From the NCBI RefSeq assembly GCF_003201195.1, contig NZ_QICQ01000005.1, positions 40,791 through 104,790 on the forward strand: a stretch of 64,000 nt of DNA, read 5' to 3'. Both the position numbers and the translations under genes were made by a program. The stretch's first letter is position 1. The number at the start of each line of letters is the position of its first letter. The notes below the pieces were generated by a model. That model made no database searches. It saw nothing but the letters and a program-made list of their open reading frames with translations, and was not told the origin of the DNA. Below are positions 56,638-64,000 of this stretch, piece after piece. This DNA comes from Nitrosomonas eutropha (lineage in GTDB: Bacteria; Pseudomonadota; Gammaproteobacteria; Burkholderiales; Nitrosomonadaceae).

Positions 56638-58182
56638 CTAAGTAGTCTGCATAACATGCGGTTTTACGTAGTAAACTAACAGCACTACATAGCACGCAAC
56701 TAGTATTATCAAAGAAATGCCAAATATATAAATTTGTCTTTTATCTTTCACCTTTTCTTTTTCTGTCCATACCATCGGCACTACCCCCAGAATTGGCAAA
56801 CCTGTCAGCTCTCGCAAGGTGGTTTGGCTATGGAAAGTAGGTCGAATCTGGCTGATAACGAATGCAAGGCCAACCCCCCCAGCCAAAGCTCCAATCAGGA
56901 CCAGCGTAAGAAATTTTTTCCGATCTGGTCCAGATGGCAGCTCTGGAACTGTAGGGGGATCAACAATCCTGAAAGACATCAATCCAGAAGTAGAAGTCAG
57001 TTCACCGGAGATTTCAGCAGACGCCCTGCGTTCCAGCAATTTCTCGTAATTAGCCTTGTTCACGTTATAATCCCGATTGAGTTGTTGCATTTCCACTTCT
57101 ACAGCAGGAACAGTATTACTCATTGATTTCAATCGTTCGTAACGTGCTTCGTATTCACCCACTCGCGCCTTCATGGAGGCCACCAGCGCTTCAGATTCTG
57201 TCAATGCAATATTCAACTGTTGCATCATTGGGTCATAATTTTTACCAACTGGGCCCATCAGCTTGGCCTCTTCCACTTTGCGCTCTTCAAGTTGAGCAAT
57301 CAACCGCTTAGTAGCAACTACATCCGGATGCTGATCAGTAAAATTCAGCATCAGGTTATCCAAATTAGTATTCAGGGATTGAATTCGTGCATCAATTTCC
57401 GGATTGACAATGCTTTGTGGTGATGCTTCACCTACCTCCAGTAACAGCATCGGCTCATCCCCCGTTATCTGTTTCTTGACCGCATCACGAGCTTGCTCAG
57501 CTTCAAGCAAGGAAAGCCTGGCTTTTTCCAGCTCTTCAGCCGCCGCAACCAGCTGGCTATAGTAATCTCCACCCTGCCCGGGTAAAAAACCAAGATTCTT
57601 TTGCTTGAAAGCAGTCAGGGCTGCCTCAGCAGCAACCAATTTTTCTTCATAAGCAGCAATTTGCTGATCAATAAAACGTAACGCAGAAGCAGAATCCTGC
57701 TTTTTTCCTTCCAGCCCGCCTTCAACAAAAATAGTCAACAGAGCTTGAACAATATCTTTGGCCAGCTTGGGATCCTTGTCGTCATACGAAATCATGAAAA
57801 TATTATCGCTACCTGTCGTTTTAAGCTTGATATCATTCATTAATGAGGTCACCAGCTTTTCTTTGGCACTATCATCTGCGACCTTAATATCCAGATCTAC
57901 CATACGAACAATTCTCTCGACATTTGGCCGACTAATAAGCGTCCGGCTCATTATGGTGATTTGCTGATCTGGATTGGGTGATACAGTCATCCCTGCCATT
58001 AATGGTCGCAAAATACTCTGAGTATCAACGTAAATTCGCGCAGATGCCTGATAATTATCCGGCATCTTATAAACGAAAAACCAACCCGCAACCGCAATAA
58101 TCCATGCAGATCCAACTGAAACCCATCTGTATTTCCAAATCCCTTTGATGTAAACCAGTATCTGAGCAATCAAATCACTCAT
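56638..58182 (-). CDS. XrtA-system polysaccharide chain-length determinant (Wzz-like)
   Basis: This 514-residue inner-membrane protein has an N-terminal helix (about residues 17-34), a long periplasmic coiled-coil domain (PDNYQASARIYVDTQSILRPL, then FIDQQIAAYEEKLVAAEAAL), and C-terminal helices (about 430-450 and 485-505). This is the co-polymerase layout that sets polymer length. It lies 42 bp after the export gene and works with the kinase downstream. Confidence 0.93.
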   Translation of the reverse strand: MSDLIAQILVYIKGIWKYRWVSVGSAWIIAVAGWFFVYKMPDNYQASARIYVDTQSILRPLMAGMTVSPNPDQQITIMSRTLISRPNVERIVRMVDLDIKVADDSAKEKLVTSLMNDIKLKTTGSDNIFMISYDDKDPKLAKDIVQALLTIFVEGGLEGKKQDSASALRFIDQQIAAYEEKLVAAEAALTAFKQKNLGFLPGQGGDYYSQLVAAAEELEKARLSLLEAEQARDAVKKQITGDEPMLLLEVGEASPQSIVNPEIDARIQSLNTNLDNLMLNFTDQHPDVVATKRLIAQLEERKVEEAKLMGPVGKNYDPMMQQLNIALTESEALVASMKARVGEYEARYERLKSMSNTVPAVEVEMQQLNRDYNVNKANYEKLLERRASAEISGELTSTSGLMSFRIVDPPTVPELPSGPDRKKFLTLVLIGALAGGVGLAFVISQIRPTFHSQTTLRELTGLPILGVVPMVWTEKEKVKDKRQIYIFGISLIILVACYVVLLVYYVKPHVMQTT

Positions 58183-58224
58183 ATCGGATCACCTCGCCAT
58201 TTATCACGATTGCACGCAAATTAA

Positions 58225-58842
58225 TCAAAAGTAACTTTCAGGAATAACCAGCACATCTCCCTGATAAACCGGTACGTTGGCAGAAATATCACCATCCCGG
58301 ATCAAATCATCCAGCCTGACGCGAAATTGCTGCTGTTTACCATCAACGCTCCGAATGATCCTTGCCCTGTTTCCTGCAGCAAAATCAGTCAAACCTCCCA
58401 CAGCAATCATGACATCCATCAGCGACATATCCTCCCGGTACGGCAGCGCCTGTGGCTGTGAAGCCTCACCGATTACCCTGATCTGCTCACCGAATGGCCC
58501 GACAAAATCAGTTATGACAACTGTCACTACTGGCTGCTGCAAATATTTTGCAAGCGTCTCTTCGATATCACGCGCCAATTCAGTTGAGGTCTTTCCACTT
58601 GCCGGCAAATCCTCTACCAGAGGCGTTGTAATTTTTCCATCTGGACGAACCGGAACACTCATGGATATTTCTGGATTGCGCCAAACAATAATGTTTAATG
58701 TGTCACCCGGCCCAATCAGATAATCATGCGGGACCTGCTCCCCTTGTGTACCAAGTAACGGATAAGTCGTACAACTACTGAGCAAAAACAGATAAAAAAT
58801 AACCGACAGATTAGTTATCCAGGTTTTAATAGAAATATTCAC
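58225..58842 (-). CDS. XrtA-system polysaccharide export lipoprotein (Wza-like)
   Basis: This 205-residue protein has a lipoprotein signal (LFLLSSC, Cys near residue 24), then the export domain YLIGPGDTLNIIVWRNPEISMSVPVRPDGKI and SLBB-like parts (VVTVVITDFVGPFGEQIRVIGEA, NVPVYQGDVLVIPES). It is shorter than E. coli Wza and typical of the exosortase group. It probably forms the periplasmic or outer-membrane exit with a barrel partner. The start is a GTG at 58842 with GAGGG upstream. It is the first gene of the cluster. Confidence 0.9.
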   Translation of the reverse strand: MNISIKTWITNLSVIFYLFLLSSCTTYPLLGTQGEQVPHDYLIGPGDTLNIIVWRNPEISMSVPVRPDGKITTPLVEDLPASGKTSTELARDIEETLAKYLQQPVVTVVITDFVGPFGEQIRVIGEASQPQALPYREDMSLMDVMIAVGGLTDFAAGNRARIIRSVDGKQQQFRVRLDDLIRDGDISANVPVYQGDVLVIPESYF

Positions 58843-59292
58843 ACGAAACCCTCAATAAAAAGACTAGAGCGCCCTCACCCAAACTTTTTCACTATAACAA
58901 TGGTGACAACATACATTATGTATCTATAATCAGAACGTCACATTAACGTTTATTTATCAAATGGATAAATATTCACCCAGACTGTAAAAGTAATTTTATC
59001 TTTTTACAGGAGTACTGAATGTGTCTACCATTTAAAAACCAAGCATAGTTAACATCATTCATTTTTATCAGAAAAAAGCGTCAGCATTCTAATGCACACA
59101 AATGAGGCCCGCAGGCAAACCACAGGAACTAGATTATATCGATTGGCCAATTATTATCTTTAACTTAATAAATTTCAGGAATTATTAAATTTAATCTTTA
59201 TTAACAAGCATATAATTACCAGGCGCCACAATACTCAAACCAATCGAAACAGGGAAGATAAGTGTATTTTATACGTTTTTCCAGAGCATCTC
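58843..59292. other. 450-bp intergenic region upstream of the export gene
   Basis: This AT-rich gap precedes the start of the XrtA cluster and must hold its promoter. I found no promoter good enough to call and no regulator gene. No tRNA or repeat is seen. Confidence 0.4.
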
Positions 59293-59472
59293 CTAGAATT
59301 TCCCTTCGCCAGCATAATATTGGTAAGATTTTGGATTAAAAGATGAAAACTCAACTTTGAGCACGTCTCCTCCTGCCTCCTCCGCCATTTTCCGAAATTC
59401 AGTAACCTGTATTTCTGCAGGAACAATAAAAACCTGAGAAACTCCTGATTTATAGTGCACTGTAATTTTCAT
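59293..59472 (-). CDS. Small hypothetical protein (59 residues)
   Basis: The frame is complete from ATG at 59472 to TAG at 59293, with AGGGAAGAG upstream. The start is MKITVHYKSGVSQVFIVPAE and a strand-rich, acidic sequence follows, including EFRKMAEEAGGDVLKVEF. I recognise no family and no signal peptide. It lies between the polysaccharide cluster and ettA. The good ribosome site and balanced composition favour a real gene, but this is not proven. Confidence 0.5.
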   Translation of the reverse strand: MKITVHYKSGVSQVFIVPAEIQVTEFRKMAEEAGGDVLKVEFSSFNPKSYQYYAGEGKF

Positions 59473-59521
59473 ACTCTTCCCTGATAGCCTGTATTTGCCC
59501 AGACAAACAACTCACCCCAAT

Positions 59522-59563
59522 ATTTGCCTTTTACACATTTGCCTTTTACACATTTGCCTCTTA
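59522..59563. repeat. 15-bp tandem repeat ATTTGCCTTTTACAC (about 2.8 copies)
   Basis: Two perfect units (59522-59536 and 59537-59551) and a third degenerate partial unit lie between the small ORF and ettA. The 15-bp unit does not change phase, and no function is known. Confidence 0.6.
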
Positions 59564-59706
59564 ATATAGCTCTATGTAAATCATTACCCTGCAATGCCGA
59601 CATTAAACGAACGGCCTTCCTTTCTTTTCATGTATAACCCTCTGCGGAATCTTCCCAGATTCTAGAATGTCCAGATCAATTCAAATTCAGGATTAGAAAA
59701 GCATTT

Positions 59707-61374
59707 ATGGCTCAATACGTTTTAGTTATGAATCGCGTTGGTAAAATTGTTCCTCCCAAACGCGTTATTCTTAAAGATATTTCACTCAGTTTTTTCCCAG
59801 GCGCAAAAATTGGTCTGCTTGGCCTGAATGGCTCTGGCAAATCCACGCTATTAAAGATCATGGCCGGAATAGATAAAGACTTTGAAGGGGAATGCACCCC
59901 TATGCCAGATCTCAAAATCGGGTACCTACCACAAGAACCACAACTCGATCCCGATCTCACCGTTCGCGAAGCAATCCAGGAAGGATTAGGAGAAGTACTC
60001 AATGCACAACAACAACTGGAAGCCATTTATGCAGCCTATGCCGAACCGGACGCTGACTTCGATACACTGGCAGCCGAGCAATCGCGGCTAGAAGCAATAT
60101 TAACTGCACAAAATGGAGACAATCTGACTCAACAGATGGAAATAGCTGCTGATGCACTACGCCTTCCGGAGTGGGATGTTTTGATCCAGAATCTCTCAGG
60201 AGGGGAAAAACGCCGTATTGCCCTGTGCAGATTACTTCTATCCAAGCCGGATATGCTACTTCTAGATGAGCCTACCAACCATCTGGACGCAGAATCTGTA
60301 GAATGGCTCGAACAATTCCTTGCACGTTTCTCAGGCACGGTAGTAGCCGTCACTCATGATCGATATTTTCTGGACAACGTAGCGGAATGGATACTGGAAC
60401 TTGATCGTGGTCATGGCATCCCCTGGAAAGGAAACTACTCGAGCTGGCTGGAGCAAAAAGAAGCACGCCTGAAACAAGAAGATAGCGCAGAATCTGCTCG
60501 CCAGAAATCACTCAAGCAAGAATTGGAATGGGTACGGCAAAATCCTAAAGGCAGGCAGGCAAAATCTAAAGCTCGCCTAGCCCGATTTGAAGAACTCAGC
60601 TCGCAGGAATATCAGAAGCGCAACGAAACACAGGAAATTTTTATTCCTGTCGCAGATAGGCTGGGAAATGAAGTTATCGAATTTAACAATGTTTCCAAAG
60701 GATTTGGCGATCGCCTGCTGATTGACAACCTGAATTTCCGGATACCACCCGGCGCGATTGTCGGAATTATCGGTCCCAATGGTGCCGGAAAATCCACTCT
60801 GTTTCGCATGATTACTGAACAGGAACAACCGGATACAGGCGAGATTAAGATAGGTGAAACCGTAAAAATTGCCTATGTAGATCAATCACGTGATGCATTA
60901 CCTAGTGATCAGACTGTATTCCAGGTCATCTCAGATGGAAATGATCTGCTTATCGTTGGCAAACACGAGATCCCGTCACGCGCCTATCTTGGCCGCTTTA
61001 ACTTCAAGGGTCCTGATCAGCAAAAAATTGCAGGAACACTTTCCGGCGGAGAACGAGGCCGGTTACATCTGGCCAAAACACTGATATCCGGAGGAAATGT
61101 GTTATTGTTGGATGAGCCATCCAACGACCTTGACGTTGAAACCTTGAGAGCACTGGAAAATGCACTGCTGGAATTTGCCGGATGTGTGTTGGTAATCTCG
61201 CACGACCGATGGTTCCTGGATCGTATCGCAACACATATGCTGGCTTTTGAAGGCAATTCGCAAGTCATATTTTTCACGGGCAACTATCAGGAATACGAGG
61301 CTGATAAACGGCGACGTCTTGGTGAAGAAGGAGCAAAACCCAAACGTATCCGTTTCAAGCCTATCGAACGCTAA
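59707..61374 (+). CDS. ettA: Energy-dependent translational throttle protein EttA (ABC-F)
   Basis: This 555-residue soluble protein has two ABC domains: Walker A GLNGSGKST and GPNGAGKST, signatures LSGGEKRRIALCRLL and LSGGERGRLHLAKTL, and Walker B LLLLDEPTNHLD and VLLLDEPSNDLD. A charged linker (about residues 240-310) is present. The start MAQYVLVMNRVGKIVPPKRVILKD is diagnostic of EttA, which gates translation in response to ADP/ATP on the 70S ribosome. Confidence 0.96.
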   Translation: MAQYVLVMNRVGKIVPPKRVILKDISLSFFPGAKIGLLGLNGSGKSTLLKIMAGIDKDFEGECTPMPDLKIGYLPQEPQLDPDLTVREAIQEGLGEVLNAQQQLEAIYAAYAEPDADFDTLAAEQSRLEAILTAQNGDNLTQQMEIAADALRLPEWDVLIQNLSGGEKRRIALCRLLLSKPDMLLLDEPTNHLDAESVEWLEQFLARFSGTVVAVTHDRYFLDNVAEWILELDRGHGIPWKGNYSSWLEQKEARLKQEDSAESARQKSLKQELEWVRQNPKGRQAKSKARLARFEELSSQEYQKRNETQEIFIPVADRLGNEVIEFNNVSKGFGDRLLIDNLNFRIPPGAIVGIIGPNGAGKSTLFRMITEQEQPDTGEIKIGETVKIAYVDQSRDALPSDQTVFQVISDGNDLLIVGKHEIPSRAYLGRFNFKGPDQQKIAGTLSGGERGRLHLAKTLISGGNVLLLDEPSNDLDVETLRALENALLEFAGCVLVISHDRWFLDRIATHMLAFEGNSQVIFFTGNYQEYEADKRRRLGEEGAKPKRIRFKPIER

Positions 61375-61445
61375 TCGACCACTCGTTCCAACCACACCAC
61401 ACAAAAATTTAACTTTTTCTTTTGTGTAGTTACTGTATACTTGCC

Positions 61446-61465
61446 ACCCTGCCTCAAGGTAGGGT
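61446..61465 (+). terminator. Candidate hairpin terminator after ettA
   Basis: ACCCTGCC pairs with GGTAGGGT around TCAA (one G-T wobble), followed by TTATCTAGTTTC. It lies about 70 bp after the ettA stop. The U tract is weak. Confidence 0.35.
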
Positions 61466-61639
61466 TTATCTAGTTTCATCGTTCCTGACCTCTCCAGATT
61501 CCTCTGTTTCTTCTTGAAATTGTGCAGTATCCCTGGTTAGCAGCGATGTGTTTATGTATGCGCCAGTGGTACCAGCAATTATTTGTTGCGGTACGTTCCT
61601 GTTTGCGCATTGAATTTCTTTATCATCAGGAAAACCGAC

Positions 61640-63007
61640 ATGTCATTTGAAAATTTGAATCTACATCCCGCAATTGTAAAAGCCGTACTGGCAGCGGGTT
61701 ATACCTCTCCCACCCCTATCCAGCAACAAGCTATTCCCGAATTAATTGCTGGCCACGATGTAATGGCAAGCGCACAGACTGGAACCGGAAAAACAGCTGC
61801 TTTCATGCTGCCGGCACTGCATCGTCTTGCCACTCCAGCAAAAATTCAGGGCCGCGGTCCACGCATACTGGTTCTGACTCCCACGCGCGAACTGGCCCTG
61901 CAAGTTTCCGAAGCTGCCAGCAAATACGGAAAATTCCTGCCGCGCGTCAATGTTGTCAGTATTCTGGGTGGGATGCCCTATCCATTGCAAAATAAACTTC
62001 TATCACAAGTTGTTGACGTACTGGTTGCCACACCAGGGCGCTTGATTGATCACATTGAGCGGGGGCGGATCGATTTCTCACGGCTGGAAATGCTGGTGCT
62101 GGACGAGGCTGACCGCATGCTGGACATGGGATTTATTCATGATGTCGAGCGTATTGCCTCCTCAACACCGACAAACAGGCAGACCTTGCTATTTTCGGCA
62201 ACACTGGATACTGCAATCGAAAAAATTGCTACACGTTTACTGAAAATGCCTAAACGTATCCAGATCGCATCTCAGCACGCAAAACTTGATCATATTGAAC
62301 AGCGTATGCATTACGTGGATGATCTCACTCATAAAAACCGGTTACTTGATCATTTGCTGTGTGATACAACCATCAAACAGGCAATCGTATTTACTGCAAC
62401 GAAACGTGATGCTGATTCTCTGGCAGACAATCTTTCTGCTCAAGGACACAAAGCTGCCGCCATGCACGGAGATATGACCCAGCGTGAACGCACGCGTACT
62501 TTAACCGGATTGCGTCAGGGGCGGCTCAAAATACTGGTTGCTACTGATGTCGCCGCGCGCGGAATTGATATTGCTGATATTACTCACGTCATTAATTTTG
62601 ACCTGCCTAAGTTTGCAGAAGACTACGTGCATCGTATTGGACGAACTGGCCGGGCAGGAGCTTCCGGCATTGCCGTCTCGTTTGCATCTGGTAAAGATGG
62701 CATTCACCTCAAAAGAATAGAGCGGTTTACCGGCAATCACTTTGAATTCCAAGTTGTACCTGGTATGGAACCTCGCACAAAACCGAGGTTCAGCCGTAAT
62801 GACGATAAGTCCGGAAAGAGACCCTCTTCTGCCGCACACAAAACCAGACGTTCATGGCCAAATGACGCCAGCACACGCACAACTGCCCAAGGCTTCAGAG
62901 GAGACAAAAAAAGCGAGTTTAGCCAACCTTTTGCTCGTGATACTCGCAGACGTCCACTCAGAGACAGTAAATCTAATAACTCAGGCAGTTTTGCCCGAGC
63001 AAAATAA
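61640..63007 (+). CDS. rhlE: DEAD-box RNA helicase RhlE-like
   Basis: The start is taken at the ATG at 61640 (MSFENLNLHPAIVKAVLAAGY), giving 455 residues. It has the Q motif, ASAQTGTGKTAAF, VLVATPGRLIDH, VLDEADRMLDMG, SAT, DVAARGIDIADITHVINFD and HRIGRTGRAG. A basic, Arg/Ser-rich tail of about 75 residues follows, as in RhlE. It unwinds or remodels RNA in ribosome assembly or mRNA decay. It is probably monocistronic. Confidence 0.93.
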   Translation: MSFENLNLHPAIVKAVLAAGYTSPTPIQQQAIPELIAGHDVMASAQTGTGKTAAFMLPALHRLATPAKIQGRGPRILVLTPTRELALQVSEAASKYGKFLPRVNVVSILGGMPYPLQNKLLSQVVDVLVATPGRLIDHIERGRIDFSRLEMLVLDEADRMLDMGFIHDVERIASSTPTNRQTLLFSATLDTAIEKIATRLLKMPKRIQIASQHAKLDHIEQRMHYVDDLTHKNRLLDHLLCDTTIKQAIVFTATKRDADSLADNLSAQGHKAAAMHGDMTQRERTRTLTGLRQGRLKILVATDVAARGIDIADITHVINFDLPKFAEDYVHRIGRTGRAGASGIAVSFASGKDGIHLKRIERFTGNHFEFQVVPGMEPRTKPRFSRNDDKSGKRPSSAAHKTRRSWPNDASTRTTAQGFRGDKKSEFSQPFARDTRRRPLRDSKSNNSGSFARAK

Positions 63008-63407
63008 TATTGATGTATTCCAGGTATTGATTTTTTACGGTCAGTACCTGGCCAATCCAGTGCGCCATAAAACCTTCATCATTTCTCCTATTCAGAGAAA
63101 GAACTGCTGCACAAATTATAGTACCCGGATATTCCACAGTATTTTCAATCCGAACGACCACCTGATTTCCCCCTCCAAGCAAGAATTTCGATGTGGATTA
63201 TTGGTTCAGGTCCTGGATGACTAGGATGACTATATAGATAAAACTCGTTATCCACTGTTCATGGCGTGAGCTGTCATCGCGTATAACCTAACGCCGGTGT
63301 AAGCAGTGTGCGGATCGCAGGTTTGTACATCCGCTGGAGGTGGTACGGCGCAGCGCCGGAACAAAATTGACACCCTGGTTATGGCGGCACAGATCATCAC
63401 TCGTGAT
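63008..63407. other. 400-bp intergenic region, including an attC-like site
   Basis: After rhlE a 7-bp hairpin (63020-63026 with 63045-63051, loop of 18 nt) is visible but lacks a U tract. From 63286 on lies the attC-like site listed separately. No gene is seen. Confidence 0.4.
63286..63384 (-). repeat. attC-like recombination site (candidate 1)
   Basis: The element starts ACCTAAC (63286-63292), has a 3-bp spacer and GGTGT, and ends ACACC, a 3-bp spacer and GTTATGG (63378-63384), 99 bp in total. On the minus strand the R' core is GTTAGGT, a perfect fit to GTTRRRY. An internal stem GCGGAT/ATCCGC and a palindrome GGCGC-a-GCGCC are present. It lies 24 bp after the stop of the zinc-finger gene, as an integron cassette would have it. 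The L arms are short, so confidence is limited. Confidence 0.35.
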
Positions 63408-63620
63408 CTAGCACGCCGGGCAAGGACCTTTGCCGGTACCACTACAATCGGGACACTTTTCCTTCCCGGAATTTAAGCAGCGCGGACAGGTAGCTCCACC
63501 GGGATTTGGATCTCCGCCTCGGCCATGACAGAAATCGCAGGCAATCGATTTGCTCCCTGCGCATCGATTGCACTTGAATTGTCCGGTTCCCTTGCAATAA
63601 TTACAGTTTGGATCAGCCAT
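63408..63620 (-). CDS. Small CxxCxGxG zinc-finger protein (DnaJ-type Cys-rich repeats)
   Basis: This 70-residue protein is almost wholly composed of cysteine-rich repeats: CNYCKGTG, CNRCAGS, CDFCHGRG, CPRCLNSG, CPDCSGTG and CPAC. This is the zinc-binding pattern of DnaJ, without J or client domains. It probably binds zinc and may aid protein folding or disulfide chemistry. AGAGAG lies just before the ATG at 63620. It lies between two attC-like sites, and could be the gene of an integron cassette. Confidence 0.75.
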   Translation of the reverse strand: MADPNCNYCKGTGQFKCNRCAGSKSIACDFCHGRGGDPNPGGATCPRCLNSGKEKCPDCSGTGKGPCPAC

Positions 63621-63669
63621 GTTTTCTCTCTAGTTTGTCTACTATTTTGTAGTTGTGCTATGGATTGCC

Positions 63670-63767
63670 GCATAACGCCGCAAATCACCGGCAGGCAAAA
63701 GTGGCGCGGGTTTTGCGACAGCAAAAGACGTGACGCTTTTGCCTGCCGGTGATTTGCCTTGTTAGGG
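63670..63767 (-). repeat. attC-like recombination site / long inverted repeat (candidate 2)
   Basis: A perfect 22-nt inverted repeat (63680-63701 and 63736-63757, 34-nt loop with an inner TTTTGC/GCAAAA stem) is bounded on each side by a 3-bp spacer and a core: GCATAAC (63670-63676) and GTTAGGG (63761-63767). The symmetric layout core-spacer-stem-loop-stem-spacer-core, at 98 bp, matches attC architecture. Arm sequence and size differ from a simple terminator. Confidence 0.5.
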
Positions 63768-63812
63768 CTAAATCTCTCACCATGTAAAGCCGCACCCACG
63801 GGTCAAGTGAAC

Positions 63813-64000
63813 TGACCTGGTCAAGTAAAACCGGACACTCTAGTTAAGCAACATTTTTCACTATTTCCATTTCCATCTCATATTGATTCGGGTTTTTGTA
63901 ACCCGGGTATGAATGCAGTCGCTGGCTGTTATAGAACATGGAAATATACTGCAGTACATCTTGTTGTGCTTTATGGCGGGTTGGATAATGTTGCCAGTGG
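63813..64000 (-). mobile_element. End of an IS3-family insertion sequence (cut by window edge)
   Basis: The window ends inside an IS3-family element. Its probable terminal repeat is around 63813-63838 (TGACCTGGTCAAGTAAAACC...). The transposase C-terminus is listed separately. The full element and any target duplication lie beyond 64,000. Confidence 0.7.
63844..64000 (-). CDS. IS3-family transposase, C-terminal part (cut by window edge)
   Basis: The last ~51 residues of an OrfB-type integrase run from the window edge to the TAA at 63844-63846. The reading contains QDVLQYISMFYNSQRLHSYPGYKNPNQYE, the usual end of the IS3 DDE domain (YN..R.H..L.Y..P..YE). The gene continues beyond the window, so its integrity is unknown. 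Confidence 0.85.
   Translation of the reverse strand, partial: HWQHYPTRHKAQQDVLQYISMFYNSQRLHSYPGYKNPNQYEMEMEIVKNVA

Noticed and set aside
56552..56695. Upstream extension of the tyrosine kinase
   Set aside because: The frame overlaps the chain-length gene, and the ATG at 56551 has a good ribosome site and family-like start.
59235..59426. Minus-strand 63-codon frame
   Set aside because: It overlaps the better-supported 59-residue ORF in another frame and lacks a ribosome site.
59522..59563. CRISPR-like or phase-variable repeat
   Set aside because: There are fewer than three units with no spacers, and a 15-bp unit would not shift a frame.
62742..63224. Plus-strand 160-codon frame
   Set aside because: It overlaps the rhlE tail out of frame and has no recognisable pattern.
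63670..63767. Reading the long inverted repeat as a terminator of the zinc-finger gene
   Set aside because: It lies upstream of that minus-strand gene, and its symmetric cores and spacers fit a recombination site better.

Overview
The window looks like the chromosome of a betaproteobacterium, most probably an ammonia oxidiser of the Nitrosomonas group. The main evidence is a 14-subunit nuo operon preceded by tpiA, secG and tRNA-Leu, a hopanoid transporter gene (hpnN), and a large exosortase A (XrtA/PEP-CTERM) exopolysaccharide locus. The base composition looks moderately AT-rich. The genus is inferred from gene content and protein style only; no search was run.

Layout. 1-1,400: 5' part of hpnN and a decayed IS5-type transposase. 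1,523-6,029: a secreted beta-propeller protein, htpG behind a clear sigma-32 type promoter, and a sorbosone-dehydrogenase-like secreted protein. 6,051-22,113 (minus strand): tpiA, secG, tRNA-Leu(GAG) and nuoA to nuoN, apparently one long transcription unit making NADH:quinone oxidoreductase. 22,314-26,645 (plus strand): gpmA, envC, ctpA and a MoeB/ThiF-type gene. 26,666-29,039: an MsbA-like ABC exporter and a low-molecular-weight tyrosine phosphatase.

29,087-58,842 is an exopolysaccharide locus. Its right half (45,252-58,842, minus strand) is a canonical XrtA cluster: export protein, chain-length determinant, tyrosine kinase, outer-membrane beta-barrel, ATPase, polysaccharide deacetylase, FemAB-like protein, two glycosyltransferases, exosortase fused to EpsI, and an amidotransferase. 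Its left half (29,087-45,216) is unusual. It holds a second asparagine-synthase-like protein without the N-terminal cysteine, a flippase, an O-ligase, a membrane-anchored transglutaminase-like protein and three ATP-grasp proteins. It also holds two tandem paralogues that fuse a MurF-like ligase lacking its UDP-binding domain to a four-cysteine linker and a peptidyl-tRNA-hydrolase-like domain. I infer that this half attaches amino acids or peptides to the polysaccharide or its carrier. It is the best candidate for an undescribed system here.

The outer-membrane beta-barrel gene is split at a run of ten G, so phase variation (or a sequencing error) is likely. 59,293-63,007 holds a small conserved-looking ORF, ettA and a RhlE-type helicase. 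The right end (63,286-64,000) is accessory DNA: a CxxCxGxG zinc-finger microprotein between two attC-like sites, which resembles a lone integron cassette, and the end of an IS3-family element.
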